From UBA6022 sp032154105 (GTDB lineage: Bacteria > Patescibacteriota > Saccharimonadia > Saccharimonadales > Saccharimonadaceae): DNA of 64,000 nt. The stretch is from positions 124,001 through 188,000 of the forward strand of contig JALDYI010000001.1 in the NCBI GenBank assembly GCA_032154105.1. The letters run 5' to 3'. Shown here piece by piece: positions 34,892 through 43,173 of the stretch (positions are counted from its first letter, which is position 1; each line of letters opens with the position of its first letter). Made by a program: the position numbers and the translations under genes. The notes under the pieces are model-generated. The model saw nothing but the letters and a program-made list of their open reading frames with translations. It ran no database searches and was not told where the DNA came from.

Positions 34892-36074
34892 GCTTCGCGT
34901 AGCTATTATTGCACCGCCTTGGTTGGCTCTTCCAATCAAAGGATACGGCGGTATTGAGCTTGTTCTCGATGGGCTTATTGCAGGGCTTGTCAAGCAGGGC
35001 GTTCATGTTGAAATCTTTGGTAATGGCGCTCATACAACTCGAGGAGTTAAGACGCACTCGCTCTACAAAACCGAGCAGTTCCATCATATTCACAAGCCAA
35101 TGTATGAGGCTCTGCCTATCATTAATGCTCATCTTCAGTTTGCACTCGATGCGATCAAACAGGATGGCAAGTTTGATATCATCCACGACCATACGGGATT
35201 TTTGGGCATGCAGTTACTTGCCTGGGCAACGACCGATCCTGGGTTGCCGCCGGCCGTCCATACGCATCATGGGCCTCCCTTTAGCACGGAGCATATGCTC
35301 GAGCAAGATTTGCCGGATAATCGCCCATTTTGGGAACAGCTGGCTGGCCATGCGGGCCGTAGCTATATAGTGGGTATTTCTGATGCGCTCATGAAACCCG
35401 CGCCAGATGACCTGAGAAAGTCTATATTGCCAACTGTTTACAATGCAATCGACATTAGTCATTTTCATTTTACGCCAAATAAAAAGAATTACTTTATTAC
35501 ACTGGCTAGATTTTCACGCGACAAAGGACAGCACGTAGCCGTGAGGTTGGCGGCAAAAATGAAAGCGCGTCTACGTATGGCGGGTACGGTTGCGGGCATT
35601 GAGTCGAACCGCAAGTTGCTGCTTGAGCTCGCAAACCCCATGAGCCAATATCGTAGCGTGGAAGAGTTTAGCTACTACAGTGATAAAATTTTACCGTATG
35701 TGCTGCGCTATCCAAAGATTACCTATTCAGGGAACTTGAAGGGGAGCAAAAAACAAAAGTTTATCTCTGAGGCTAAAGCGCTTTTATTCCCGATCGACTG
35801 GGAGGAACCGTTCGGCATGGCAGTGATTGAAGCCCTTGCGTGCGGTACGCCGGTGATTGCTATGAATCACGGAGCAATGCCTGAGATTATTGAACATGGT
35901 GTTAATGGATTCCTGGCAAATAACGAACAGGAGTTTGAGGAGTATATGAAGCGAGTTGACGAAATTGACCCTGAATTGTGTCGCCAGTCTGTTGCTGAAA
36001 AGTTTTCGTCCGAAGCTATGGCGACGGCTTATATTGATCGATATCATGAGGCGATACGGCGCTCGAAGAACTAG
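34884..36074 (+). CDS. GT4-family glycosyltransferase
   Basis: This 396-residue GT-B glycosyltransferase has the N-terminal loop PIKGYGGIELVLDGL, the nucleotide-sugar motif EEPFGMAVIEALACGTPVI and the second-domain segment FSRDKGQHVAVRLA. It is probably involved in wall or storage polysaccharide synthesis. Acceptor and donor are not predictable. A GGGAG-like site precedes the ATG and overlaps the leader ORF. Confidence 0.9.
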   Translation: MSKLRVAIIAPPWLALPIKGYGGIELVLDGLIAGLVKQGVHVEIFGNGAHTTRGVKTHSLYKTEQFHHIHKPMYEALPIINAHLQFALDAIKQDGKFDIIHDHTGFLGMQLLAWATTDPGLPPAVHTHHGPPFSTEHMLEQDLPDNRPFWEQLAGHAGRSYIVGISDALMKPAPDDLRKSILPTVYNAIDISHFHFTPNKKNYFITLARFSRDKGQHVAVRLAAKMKARLRMAGTVAGIESNRKLLLELANPMSQYRSVEEFSYYSDKILPYVLRYPKITYSGNLKGSKKQKFISEAKALLFPIDWEEPFGMAVIEALACGTPVIAMNHGAMPEIIEHGVNGFLANNEQEFEEYMKRVDEIDPELCRQSVAEKFSSEAMATAYIDRYHEAIRRSKN

Positions 36075-36120
36075 TTGGCTTATGAGCCGTTGCCCGGGTA
36101 TGTGCGAGAGGCGTCGGCGG

Positions 36121-37296
36121 CTAGAAAATCTGCTGATCTTTCAGTTCGTCGGGGAGAAATCCTTGATCATGCTGAAAGTTAGCCTTCCACTTGTAGTCTT
36201 TGGCATAGCCGAGATCTTTCATGAGCTTGGTTGGAGCATTGCGAAGATGAAGTGGTACGGGTGCGTCTTGATATTGTTTCGCAAGCGTTTGCGCACGGTT
36301 CATTGCCTCGGTGGTGCGGCGTGACTTTTCGCTTTTAGCGAGCGCGGTTGCGACATGAAAAAGGATGTAGCTACCTTCGGGCATGCCAATTCGTTCAATT
36401 GCCTGAAAGGCATTGAGCGCAAGGCCGAGAGCACCATTGCCAGCTAAGCCGATGTCTTCACTAGCAAATATGACCATTCTCCGAGCAATGAACTTTGCAT
36501 CTTCGCCGGCATCAATCATGCGGGCGAGGTAGTAGAGAGTGGCGTCGACGTTACTGCCGCGCATACTTTTAATAAATGCTGAAATGACATTGTAGTGCAT
36601 CTCGCCTTTTTTATCGTAGCCAGGCACTCGTCTCTGGGCGGCAACCTTCACTACTTCTGGCGTAACTTTGCTCTCGTTCATGCTGAGTGAAAGCTCAAGG
36701 TTGCCAAGAGCCACGCGGGCGTCACCGCCAGATAGCTCGGCTAAATAGTCGAGTGCCTTTGGTGTCACGAGCTTTGTTTTTTTCTCTTCTTTCAGCGCAC
36801 GTTTTAGGATGTTGATGATCTCATCTTTTGAAAGTGGATGTAGTACTAGTACGCGACTTCGAGAGAGAAGTGGGGTGATGATCTCAAAGCTTGGGTTTTC
36901 GGTCGTAGCGCCGATGAGTGTAATAAGGCCCGATTCAACATGCGGTAAAAAGGCATCTTGTTGGGCTTTATTGAAGCGGTGGATTTCATCAACAAAAAGT
37001 ATGGTGCGAATCTGCAGATTCCAGTTCTGACGGGCATGTTCGACGACTTTCTCGACATCTTTTTTACCACTTGTAACAGCCGAGAGCTCGATAAATTCGG
37101 CATGTACTTCTTTAGCAATGATACGCGCCAGGGTCGTCTTGCCGCTTCCTGGTGGCCCCCAGAGGATGAGGCTCACCGGCTCTTTGTGCTCGACGATTTT
37201 ACGTAAGATTTCACCATCGCCAAGTAAGTGTGATTGTCCAATCACATCATCAAGTGTCGTTGGTCGCATTTGTTCGGCTAAGGGGACTCGCTGCAT
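36121..37296 (-). CDS. rarA: Replication-associated ATPase RarA (MgsA)
   Basis: This 391-residue AAA+ ATPase acts at stalled replication forks. Visible are the N-terminal PLAEQMRPTTLDDVIGQSHLLG, Walker A GPPGSGKTTL, Walker B LFVDEIHRFN, sensor GATTENPSFE and a C-terminal tetramerisation domain (YDKKGEMHYNVISAFIKSMR). TATAAT ends 6 bases before the ATG. Confidence 0.96.
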   Translation of the reverse strand: MQRVPLAEQMRPTTLDDVIGQSHLLGDGEILRKIVEHKEPVSLILWGPPGSGKTTLARIIAKEVHAEFIELSAVTSGKKDVEKVVEHARQNWNLQIRTILFVDEIHRFNKAQQDAFLPHVESGLITLIGATTENPSFEIITPLLSRSRVLVLHPLSKDEIINILKRALKEEKKTKLVTPKALDYLAELSGGDARVALGNLELSLSMNESKVTPEVVKVAAQRRVPGYDKKGEMHYNVISAFIKSMRGSNVDATLYYLARMIDAGEDAKFIARRMVIFASEDIGLAGNGALGLALNAFQAIERIGMPEGSYILFHVATALAKSEKSRRTTEAMNRAQTLAKQYQDAPVPLHLRNAPTKLMKDLGYAKDYKWKANFQHDQGFLPDELKDQQIF

Positions 37297-37358
37297 CCTT
37301 CTATTATAGCGCGCATTGGGCTGTGGTCGAATTGGATGATGCTATACTGATTGCAGTT

Positions 37359-37991
37359 ATGTTAATGGGCAAGCAAAAACAAGTAGGTTTTACGATCGTT
37401 GAGCTTTTGATCGTCATTGTCATCATCGGAATATTAGCGGCAATTACCATCGTGGCCTATAACGGCATACAGCAACGAGCGGGTAATTCACAACGTATCG
37501 CTACTGCAAAAGGCTGGGTTGAGGCCATAAAATCTTATGGAACTTTGAACCAGAAGTATCCGCACACGGCTGGTACGTACTGTATCGGCGAGTCAAATAT
37601 TACCGATTTTGATACCAATGCAGATGCCGACTGTGGCGTATCGAATAATATAAAGCACGATTACACAGGATACACCACGACGTTTAATGCCAATATGAAG
37701 ACACTAACCTCAAAGCTTCCCGACTTCCCAGGCAAGCCTATCCAGCTAACGTCCAGTTTGAAGGGGTTGGGTATGCTCTGGCGCTCGGAGACATACGATC
37801 CAACGGGTGAAAATATTCCAAATATACCGACGCTCATCTATTTTCTCGAGGGTGCAAATCAAGATTGTGTATTAGGTCCGCTCGTTACTCCGTATCAAGG
37901 TGGTGATTTTGTAAAGACGACTGCGAAAAATTCTTACTCCGATGTCGGTACCGCCTGTCGTGTTATGTTGAGTGATCCAACTAAGCTCTAG
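37359..37991 (+). CDS. Type IV pilin-like protein
   Basis: This 210-residue prepilin is cleaved after Gly10 (FTIVELLIVIVIIGILAAI). TATACT ends 10 bases before ATG 37359, which rules out the longer upstream frame. It shares the N-terminal helix with the neighbouring pilin but has a larger globular domain. Confidence 0.92.
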   Translation: MLMGKQKQVGFTIVELLIVIVIIGILAAITIVAYNGIQQRAGNSQRIATAKGWVEAIKSYGTLNQKYPHTAGTYCIGESNITDFDTNADADCGVSNNIKHDYTGYTTTFNANMKTLTSKLPDFPGKPIQLTSSLKGLGMLWRSETYDPTGENIPNIPTLIYFLEGANQDCVLGPLVTPYQGGDFVKTTAKNSYSDVGTACRVMLSDPTKL

Positions 37992-38039
37992 TAGCTGGGC
38001 TTATGTTACTTTTAAGTCAATGGTATACTGAAAATACTT

Positions 38040-38498
38040 ATGCATATGAAAAAACAAAACGGCTTTACAATTGTCGAGTTGCTCATCGTTATCGTGATCA
38101 TTGGCATCCTCGCTGCTATCACGGTCGTTGCATATAACGGCATTCAACAGCGAGCAAAGAATCAGCAAGCCAGTAGTGATCTTGCAAATCTCGCCAAGGC
38201 AATCCATCTTGCCCGAATCAACGATGCCAAGGTGCTAAAAGATATCACGGGGAGTGCATGCACGAGCTGCGGTACGCAGGCAACCTACGAACTCACTCTC
38301 GATCGAATCGGGACAGCCTCGGGGGTTAACCTCTCGGCTCTCAAGGCTGGTAATCCGTGGGGTAGTAGGTACTCTATTGACGAAAACGAGCTTGAGAATA
38401 CTGCAGTTAATGGCGGCTGTAATAAAGATACGGTTGGCGCGGGAACTGGCGCAACGAGCGGTGTGATAACGCCAGTTATAGCTACGTATTCTTGTTAA
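38040..38498 (+). CDS. Type IV pilin-like protein
   Basis: This 152-residue prepilin is cleaved after Gly8. Its first 45 residues are nearly the same as in the upstream pilin, whereas the C-terminal parts differ. It has its own TATACT box 10 bases upstream. The C-terminal Cys pair may form the pilin disulfide loop. Confidence 0.92.
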   Translation: MHMKKQNGFTIVELLIVIVIIGILAAITVVAYNGIQQRAKNQQASSDLANLAKAIHLARINDAKVLKDITGSACTSCGTQATYELTLDRIGTASGVNLSALKAGNPWGSRYSIDENELENTAVNGGCNKDTVGAGTGATSGVITPVIATYSC

Positions 38499-38552
38499 CC
38501 GAGATCGTTTCAAGTTGGTGTTACAATAAAGGTAGTTAATTAAAGGGGGAAT

Positions 38553-39302
38553 ATGGACGGATTTGTCATTTCTATTATCGTAATCGTCGGGATCTTTATC
38601 TTGAGCGGTCTTAAGATTATCAATCAATACGAACGTGGTGTCGTACTGACGCTTGGTCGCTATACAGGCATTCGCCAGCCGGGGCTTCGGATCGTTATCC
38701 CTCTCTTTCAGCGCCTTATTAAGGTGGATGTGCGTTCGACCCCTATCGATGTGCCTAAGCAGGAGATTATCACCAAGGACAACGTGACAGTTGGTGTTGA
38801 TGCGGTCGTGTATCTTCGTGTGATCGAAGCGAGTCGTGCGGTGCTTGAAACCACCAACTACGTCTATGCTACGAGCCAGTTTGCACAGGCGGCGCTTCGT
38901 GATGTAACAGGTAATGCCGACCTCGACGAGCTGCTCTCTAAGCGCGAAGAGATTAGTCAGAAGATCAAAGAGATCGTTGATGCCGAGACGGACAAGTGGG
39001 GCATTGATGTTGAGAACGTGAAGATTCAGAACATCGAGCTGCCACAAGACATGAAGCGCGCTATGGCCAAGCAAGCCGAAGCTGAGCGTGAGCGCCGTGC
39101 GGTGATCATTACGGCTGAAGGTGAAAAGGCGGCGGCTGCCGCTGTCGCCGAGGCTGCGGCGATGCTGACGAAGACGCCAGGTGGTATTAATATTCGTACA
39201 CTTCAGACGCTTGAGAAGATCGCTGTTGAGCCTAGCCAGAAGACATTGTTTGTTCTCCCGGCTGATCTTATTGACACTGTTGGAAAATTGATTCACAAGT
39301 AA
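38553..39302 (+). CDS. Slipin (SPFH/stomatin-like membrane protein)
   Basis: This 249-residue protein has an N-terminal membrane helix (about 4-24), an SPFH domain (KIINQYERGVVLTLGRYTG...) and a coiled-coil AEAERERRAVIITAEGEKAA region. It organises membrane microdomains. The usual NfeD protease partner is not adjacent. An AAAGGGGG site precedes the ATG. Confidence 0.93.
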   Translation: MDGFVISIIVIVGIFILSGLKIINQYERGVVLTLGRYTGIRQPGLRIVIPLFQRLIKVDVRSTPIDVPKQEIITKDNVTVGVDAVVYLRVIEASRAVLETTNYVYATSQFAQAALRDVTGNADLDELLSKREEISQKIKEIVDAETDKWGIDVENVKIQNIELPQDMKRAMAKQAEAERERRAVIITAEGEKAAAAAVAEAAAMLTKTPGGINIRTLQTLEKIAVEPSQKTLFVLPADLIDTVGKLIHK

Positions 39303-39312
39303 TCTTGCCGAA

Positions 39313-39350
39313 AGTGTGCAACTCTAGTAAAATATACAGAGTTGCACACT
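39313..39350. repeat. Perfect 13-bp inverted repeat at the tRNA-Phe promoter
   Basis: AGTGTGCAACTCT (39313-39325) and its exact complement (39338-39350) flank a 12-base loop containing a possible -10 (TATACA). It could terminate the slipin transcript or act as an operator on the tRNA promoter. It lacks a U-tract. Confidence 0.7.
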
Positions 39351-39355
39351 ACCAT

Positions 39356-39431
39356 GGCTCTTTAGCTCAGTTGGTAGAGCAGCGGCCTGAAGAGCCGCGT
39401 GTCCCCAGTTCGAGTCTGGGAGGAGCCACCA
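39356..39431 (+). tRNA. tRNA-Phe (anticodon GAA)
   Basis: The canonical 76-nt cloverleaf has acceptor GGCTCTT, D-loop with GG, anticodon loop CTGAAGA, T-loop TTCGAGT and encoded ACCA. A 12-base piece of its T-arm (GTCCCCAGTTCG) recurs at 39522-39533. Confidence 0.96.
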
Positions 39432-39471
39432 AATAAAATTCCCGATCCTTGTGATCGGGTATTTTATTTGC
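39432..39471. terminator. Terminator after tRNA-Phe
   Basis: AAATAAAAT-CCCGATC pairs with GATCGGG-ATTTTATTT around a short loop. Confidence 0.88.
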
Positions 39472-39667
39472 TCGCCCCTCCGCAGGTTCTCGCTGGGGAC
39501 CTGACGCTGAAAGCGGCAATAGTCCCCAGTTCGGCGAAGTGAATGAAATAAAAATGTGTTTACATATTTTTATGAATGAACGGAGAAGCGAAGCGCTGTC
39601 TGGGAGCCTGTTCGCCATCAACCTCTTGCAATTTATCCTCACATTCCCTATAATCTTTGAAGTGCAT

Positions 39668-39743
39668 GCGGGTGTAGCTCAGCTGTTAGAGCGCGTCCTT
39701 GCCAAGGACGAGGTCCAGGGTTAGAGTCCCTGTACCCGCACCA
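39668..39743 (+). tRNA. tRNA-Gly (anticodon GCC) with altered elbow bases
   Basis: The 76-nt cloverleaf has acceptor GCGGGTG/TACCCGC, anticodon loop TTGCCAA and encoded ACCA. The D-loop reads AGCTGTTA, giving G18-T19 instead of G18-G19. The T-loop reads TTAGAGT, with A56 instead of the near-universal C56. The tertiary 19-56 pair is therefore U-A instead of G-C, a compensatory double change. Its 3' end is the first repeat unit (S0) of the cassette array downstream. Confidence 0.92.
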
Positions 39744-39798
39744 AGATATTATTACAATATGACCCCTGTAAAACGTCGAGTAAATCGGCGTTTTATTC
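39740..39798 (+). repeat. Repeat S0: tRNA-Gly ACCA plus terminator arm
   Basis: The tRNA end is followed by AGATATTATTACAATATG and the hairpin AAAACGTCGA/TCGGCGTTTT (39770-39794) with a T-run. It is the parental form of the right arm found at S1, S3 and S4. Confidence 0.9.
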
Positions 39799-39845
39799 AT
39801 TAGTCCAAAGAAGACTCAAACTTAAGTGTCTGGTATAGTTTATGT

Positions 39846-40310
39846 ATGTCGGATTTCAAGATGCATCAGTATGTCTACTTTTCTATCAGTAGTGATGTTA
39901 TGTCTTTTGAGGAAATTGCAGCAAAGATAAGTATCAAAGCTGATGAACACAGGGTGGTGGGCAAAGAAAGACACAAGCTTAATCCTTCACATCCAATTAC
40001 TCACTCCTGGATTATGAACTCTATTGAAAGGAATGCACCTGTTGACGAGCAAATAGGGTCAATAGTTAAAAGACTACGTCGTCATACGCAGAGTCTAGCG
40101 GAGCTTTCTAGGCACAAGGGAGTCAAGGCAACTATGCAGATAGTGAGATATTTTGATAATACCTGGGGACAAGAAGAAAAGCTCGTTAAAATTGATGGAC
40201 TTGAAAAATTACCTGGTCAACATCAATTATTGGGTTGGCGCTTGGATGCAGAAACAATCGAATTTCTACATGATATAAACGCTGAGCTGGATGTTGATGA
40301 ATATAACTAA
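39846..40310 (+). CDS. DUF4279-family protein (cassette 1)
   Basis: This 154-residue soluble protein resembles DUF4279: N-terminal YVYFSISSDVMSFEEI, central HSWIMNS and C-terminal DAETIEFLHDINAELDVDEY. Members are often found in polymorphic-toxin or immunity contexts, but the function is unknown. TATAGT ends 6 bases before the ATG. Confidence 0.75.
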   Translation: MSDFKMHQYVYFSISSDVMSFEEIAAKISIKADEHRVVGKERHKLNPSHPITHSWIMNSIERNAPVDEQIGSIVKRLRRHTQSLAELSRHKGVKATMQIVRYFDNTWGQEEKLVKIDGLEKLPGQHQLLGWRLDAETIEFLHDINAELDVDEYN

Positions 40311-40420
40311 CATACGTTGTATCTCATACTAAGCCTGGGCGCTATGCTTAGTGTATATTATATACCGTGTCCTGTACTAAATGAAGTAAACAAGTTCTGG
40401 TGTACTGTTAAAATATAGTA

Positions 40421-40600
40421 ATGACTACGAAAAAAGTTACTTTGTTTATACTCCTTATAATTTCGTTTACAATTTCGAGGTTTGTGTTTTTTCTAATAGA
40501 TGACCCAGAGGGGCCAAACCTGCTTATGGTCACTGTACTAGCAATGATTATATTTGTGCCCGTATCTTTTATCTATCTAAAGGTTTCAAAGGCTAAGTAA
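40421..40600 (+). CDS. Small two-helix membrane protein (cassette 1)
   Basis: This 59-residue protein has two hydrophobic helices around the loop DDPEGPNL and a short basic tail. A paralogue occurs in cassette 4 at 43174 with the core ISRFVFFLI and DPEGPNL conserved and many synonymous changes, which supports a real gene. TAAAAT ends 6 bases before the ATG. Function is unknown. Confidence 0.7.
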   Translation: MTTKKVTLFILLIISFTISRFVFFLIDDPEGPNLLMVTVLAMIIFVPVSFIYLKVSKAK

Positions 40601-40700
40601 CTAAATCGGATGACAAGTTAAATAGCCTGACAATTTCTTGCAACTTATAATTGTCATACTTGTTAGGATTGAAAGTTAGAAATACGTCGGCTATCCGGCA
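40593..40700 (-). pseudogene. 35-codon C-terminal tail fragment A
   Basis: Read on the minus strand from the S1 core, this gives CRIADVFLTFNPNKYDNY... and a stop after 35 codons. Three other repeats encode homologous tails of identical length (41610, 43340, 44359). There is no start codon upstream, so it looks like the truncated end of a gene cut at the recombination point. The family is not recognised. Confidence 0.65.
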
Positions 40701-40754
40701 CCAAGATATTATTACAATATGGCCCCTGTAAAACGTCGAGTAAATCGGCGTTTT
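40675..40754 (+). repeat. Repeat S1: core plus terminator arm
   Basis: GTTAGAAATACGTCGG begins the core that ends CCGGCACCA. From 40701 the right arm matches S0 over more than 50 bases with one difference (GGCCCC for GACCCC). Confidence 0.9.
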
Positions 40755-40872
40755 ATATTTCTACCCAAACTATGACTCTAACTTTATCTCTGTTATTATA
40801 AATTTAATATAGAACGTAACTATCTTGCGACGACAGAAAAAGTAAGAGTAGAGTTATCAGAGGAATTAATCT

Positions 40873-41607
40873 ATGAAAACCGTATTAGTTACAGGTGCAA
40901 CTCGTGGAATAGGGAGAGCTATTACCGAAAAGCTGCTTTCAGAAGGTAATACAGTGTATGGGGTATATAAAGAAAGCAATAAGCAGGCTGATGAATTAAC
41001 TGCAAAGTACGGTGAAAAGATTGAGTTGCTGCAAGCAGACCTTGGGAAAAAAGAGCAGATAGCCAAGCTTCTTGAAAGGCTCAAAGATATAGAGCTGGAT
41101 GGAATAGTTAATAATGCAGGCGTAGTGTATTTAACTAAGTGGGATGAGCTTAACTTTGACGAATGGGACGAAACACTAGCAGTTAACTTGACTGCGCCAC
41201 TGAAATTAGCGCACGGACTACGGGCTAACCTAAAAAATGGTTCAACCGTAGTGAACATAGCTAGCGTGGATGGTTTCTGTGCTGGATACGACACGGTTGC
41301 TTATGCTGCTAGCAAAGCTGGACTGATAAGTCTCACAAAATCTTTGGCGGCAATACTCGGTTCAAGAAGTATTCGAGTTAATGCAATAGCCCCTGGTTGG
41401 GTTGAAACTGAAATGACGGCAAATAGTATGCCCGATGAAAGCAAAGAACTTACACCACTTAAACGTAATGCAAAACCAGAAGAAATAGCCGATGTGGTGA
41501 GTTTTCTGCTATCTGATAGGTCTAGCTTTATTAATGGTACGACCATAACTGTAGACGGCGGGCTTACGGTGGTGGATTACACTTTATATAAAGAGTCTGA
41601 ACGATAG
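40873..41607 (+). CDS. SDR-family oxidoreductase (cassette 2)
   Basis: This 244-residue NAD(P)-dependent short-chain dehydrogenase has the Rossmann motif TGATRGIG, NNAG, the active-site Ser (NIASVDGF) and Tyr-Lys (YAASK), and the C-terminal INGTTITVDGG. It resembles FabG-type reductases, but the substrate is unknown. An AGAGGA site precedes the ATG. Codon use is AT-rich compared with the core genes nearby. Confidence 0.93.
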   Translation: MKTVLVTGATRGIGRAITEKLLSEGNTVYGVYKESNKQADELTAKYGEKIELLQADLGKKEQIAKLLERLKDIELDGIVNNAGVVYLTKWDELNFDEWDETLAVNLTAPLKLAHGLRANLKNGSTVVNIASVDGFCAGYDTVAYAASKAGLISLTKSLAAILGSRSIRVNAIAPGWVETEMTANSMPDESKELTPLKRNAKPEEIADVVSFLLSDRSSFINGTTITVDGGLTVVDYTLYKESER

Positions 41608-41609
41608 AA

Positions 41610-41717
41610 TTATCTGATTAGACTATCTGATATATTAAATTGATTCACGAGTTCTTTGAGTTTATAGAAGTCAACTTCCTCAGGGTTAGCGGTTAGAAAT
41701 ACGTCGGCTATCCGGCA
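41610..41717 (-). pseudogene. 35-codon C-terminal tail fragment B
   Basis: The minus-strand reading gives CRIADVFLTANPEEVDFY... with KLKELVNQFNIS near the end, exactly 35 codons and a stop. Differences from fragment A are mostly synonymous or conservative, so the tail was once under protein-level selection. Confidence 0.65.
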
Positions 41718-41719
41718 CC
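41691..41719 (+). repeat. Repeat S2: core only
   Basis: The 29-base core from GGTTAGAAATACG to CCGGCACC is identical to that at S5. The right arm is unrelated to the tRNA terminator arm. Confidence 0.88.
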
Positions 41720-41778
41720 GGATACGAAATTATTCACCTACCGACCCCCCTGTTCCGGTCAATTAAGAGCCCATGTAA

Positions 41779-41806
41779 TTGACAAAGATAAATATTATGT
41801 TACAAT
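41779..41806 (+). promoter_or_regulatory. Promoter of the cassette 3 gene
   Basis: TTGACA (41779-41784), a 16-base spacer and TACAAT (41801-41806), ending 11 bases before ATG 41818. Confidence 0.65.
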
Positions 41807-41817
41807 CTTTCTATTAT

Positions 41818-42369
41818 ATGTCTGAATTCAATAAACACATAGAAAATCGTGACCTCGCACATACTATGGCCTTGGCGGAAGTGTCCCATCGAGCCATTGC
41901 TCAAACCGCGCTCGAATATGGTGAAATTGAAGCTCACGCCGCCGCACTTAGGACCGCTAAGAAATTAGGGTTGCAGGCTGGCAAGGTATACCTTCAAGAA
42001 ATGCTAGTAGACCTCGAGCTTCAAGAGCAAGAGTTTTTGCATGAAGTGAACGTTGTTCGCACTACCGAGGATGAGATGTTTAGCTTCAATCCTGAGCGTC
42101 GCTACACACGTAATACTAGGACACGGGCATGGAATGCACTGGAAAGAGGACATAAAGTCTATGAACAACACGGCTTGCAGGATGTTTTAGTTACTGAAAA
42201 TGCTACATCCACTGGCTGGGGTCGCCCTAAGGTTGTCGCTCTCAACCTCGACGAACGCGTTATGGGCATACTGCCCGAAATACAAGAATGTGGCAAACTC
42301 TCGCAAGCGTTTATCAAGGAGTTTTACGCTACTAAGCTTACTGAAAGAGAAGTCGAGTCTGCTGAATAG
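41818..42369 (+). CDS. Helical protein, unknown (cassette 3)
   Basis: This is a protein of 183 residues from ATG 41818; the longer upstream frame begins before the promoter. It is mostly helical, with heptad-like stretches (VYLQEMLVDLELQEQEFLHE) and no membrane segment. I do not recognise the family. Confidence 0.7.
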   Translation: MSEFNKHIENRDLAHTMALAEVSHRAIAQTALEYGEIEAHAAALRTAKKLGLQAGKVYLQEMLVDLELQEQEFLHEVNVVRTTEDEMFSFNPERRYTRNTRTRAWNALERGHKVYEQHGLQDVLVTENATSTGWGRPKVVALNLDERVMGILPEIQECGKLSQAFIKEFYATKLTEREVESAE

Positions 42370-42606
42370 TGCATAAAAACTTATATACTAGCTGATAAGC
42401 CCGCCCTTATTGCGATGTCGCCCCATTCTTTATGAGAAGTATTTATTTTTCGAGCTTATATTAGGGCTGCGACAGAGATGGCTCACCTAAGAGTGCACTA
42501 GTAGATGATTAATTCCGCAAGGGCTTGAGGTACTGGTAGAGCGGGAACGCTCAGGCTCGGTTCATTAATGATATAGTCTAAGAGTTTAAGTAGATTCTGT
42601 TCCGCT
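42370..42606. other. Non-coding stretch with a second type of truncated minus-strand frame
   Basis: No complete gene is seen. On the minus strand, ending at the S3 core, an open frame reads EQNLLKLLDYIINEPSLSVP... and stops near 42490, resembling another truncated protein end. The plus strand holds a weak tRNA-like segment (CTGGTAGAGCGGGAACGC) that I could not fold into a tRNA. Confidence 0.35.
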
Positions 42607-42667
42607 GCACCAAGATATTATCACAATATGACCCCTGTAAAACGTCGAGTAAATCGGCGTTTTTTTA
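42607..42667 (+). repeat. Repeat S3: CACCA plus terminator arm
   Basis: From GCACCAAGATATTAT the right arm matches S0 with one change (C for T) and a longer T-run. The left side is unlike the other repeats. Confidence 0.9.
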
Positions 42668-42718
42668 ATTGACAGCAATAGGACTCTAACTCGGGGAATA
42701 AGTGATAAGATAAGACAT

Positions 42719-43168
42719 ATGGATTCAAAAAAGCCTAATTTGAAAAGAATGGACAACATCGGTATCGTTGTTGAATCTCTCGATGAAGTAGTCTCTTTTT
42801 TCACCGAGCTTGGATTAACGCTTGAAGGGCGAGCAATGGTTGATGGGGAATGGGCTGGACGAGTTACTGGCTTGGGTAACCAGAGTGTTGAGATAGCAAT
42901 GATGGTAACTCCAGATGGACATAGCAGGATTGAATTATCACGATTCTTAGCCCCCGCAGTAGTAGCCGACCATCGCAGCACACCTGTAAATGCACTCGGC
43001 TATCTGCGCAGCATGTTTACCGTCGAGGACATAGGCGATACGGTGGCTCGGTTACAAGAACACGGCGCAAAGCTTGTCGGTGAAATCGTTCAGTATGAGG
43101 ATTCTTATCGCCTGTGCTACGTTCGTGGTCCTGAGCAAATTCTCATTGGACTAGCAGAAGAACTCTAA
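42719..43168 (+). CDS. VOC/glyoxalase-fold protein (cassette 4)
   Basis: This 149-residue protein has two beta-alpha-beta-beta-beta modules: MDNIGIVVESLDEVVSFF and SMFTVEDIGDTVARLQEHGA. The fold covers glyoxalases, dioxygenases and drug-binding proteins; the substrate is unknown. TAAGAT ends 7 bases before the ATG. Confidence 0.88.
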   Translation: MDSKKPNLKRMDNIGIVVESLDEVVSFFTELGLTLEGRAMVDGEWAGRVTGLGNQSVEIAMMVTPDGHSRIELSRFLAPAVVADHRSTPVNALGYLRSMFTVEDIGDTVARLQEHGAKLVGEIVQYEDSYRLCYVRGPEQILIGLAEEL

Positions 43169-43173
43169 GAATT

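Noticed and set aside
39522..39533. 12-base copy of the tRNA-Phe T-arm as an attachment-site scar
   Set aside because: Too short and without any recognisable insert or second boundary; noted only in the tRNA-Phe entry.
39367..39642. 91-codon minus-strand ORF across tRNA-Phe
   Set aside because: It is the antisense translation of the tRNA and its terminator.
39668..39743. tRNA-Gly is a pseudogene
   Set aside because: All stems pair, CCA is encoded, the anticodon is intact and the two odd bases compensate each other, so a working tRNA is more likely.
42480..42612. Degenerate tRNA before repeat S3
   Set aside because: A D-arm-like and a CACCA-like end are present, but I could not find matching acceptor strands or a proper anticodon arm.
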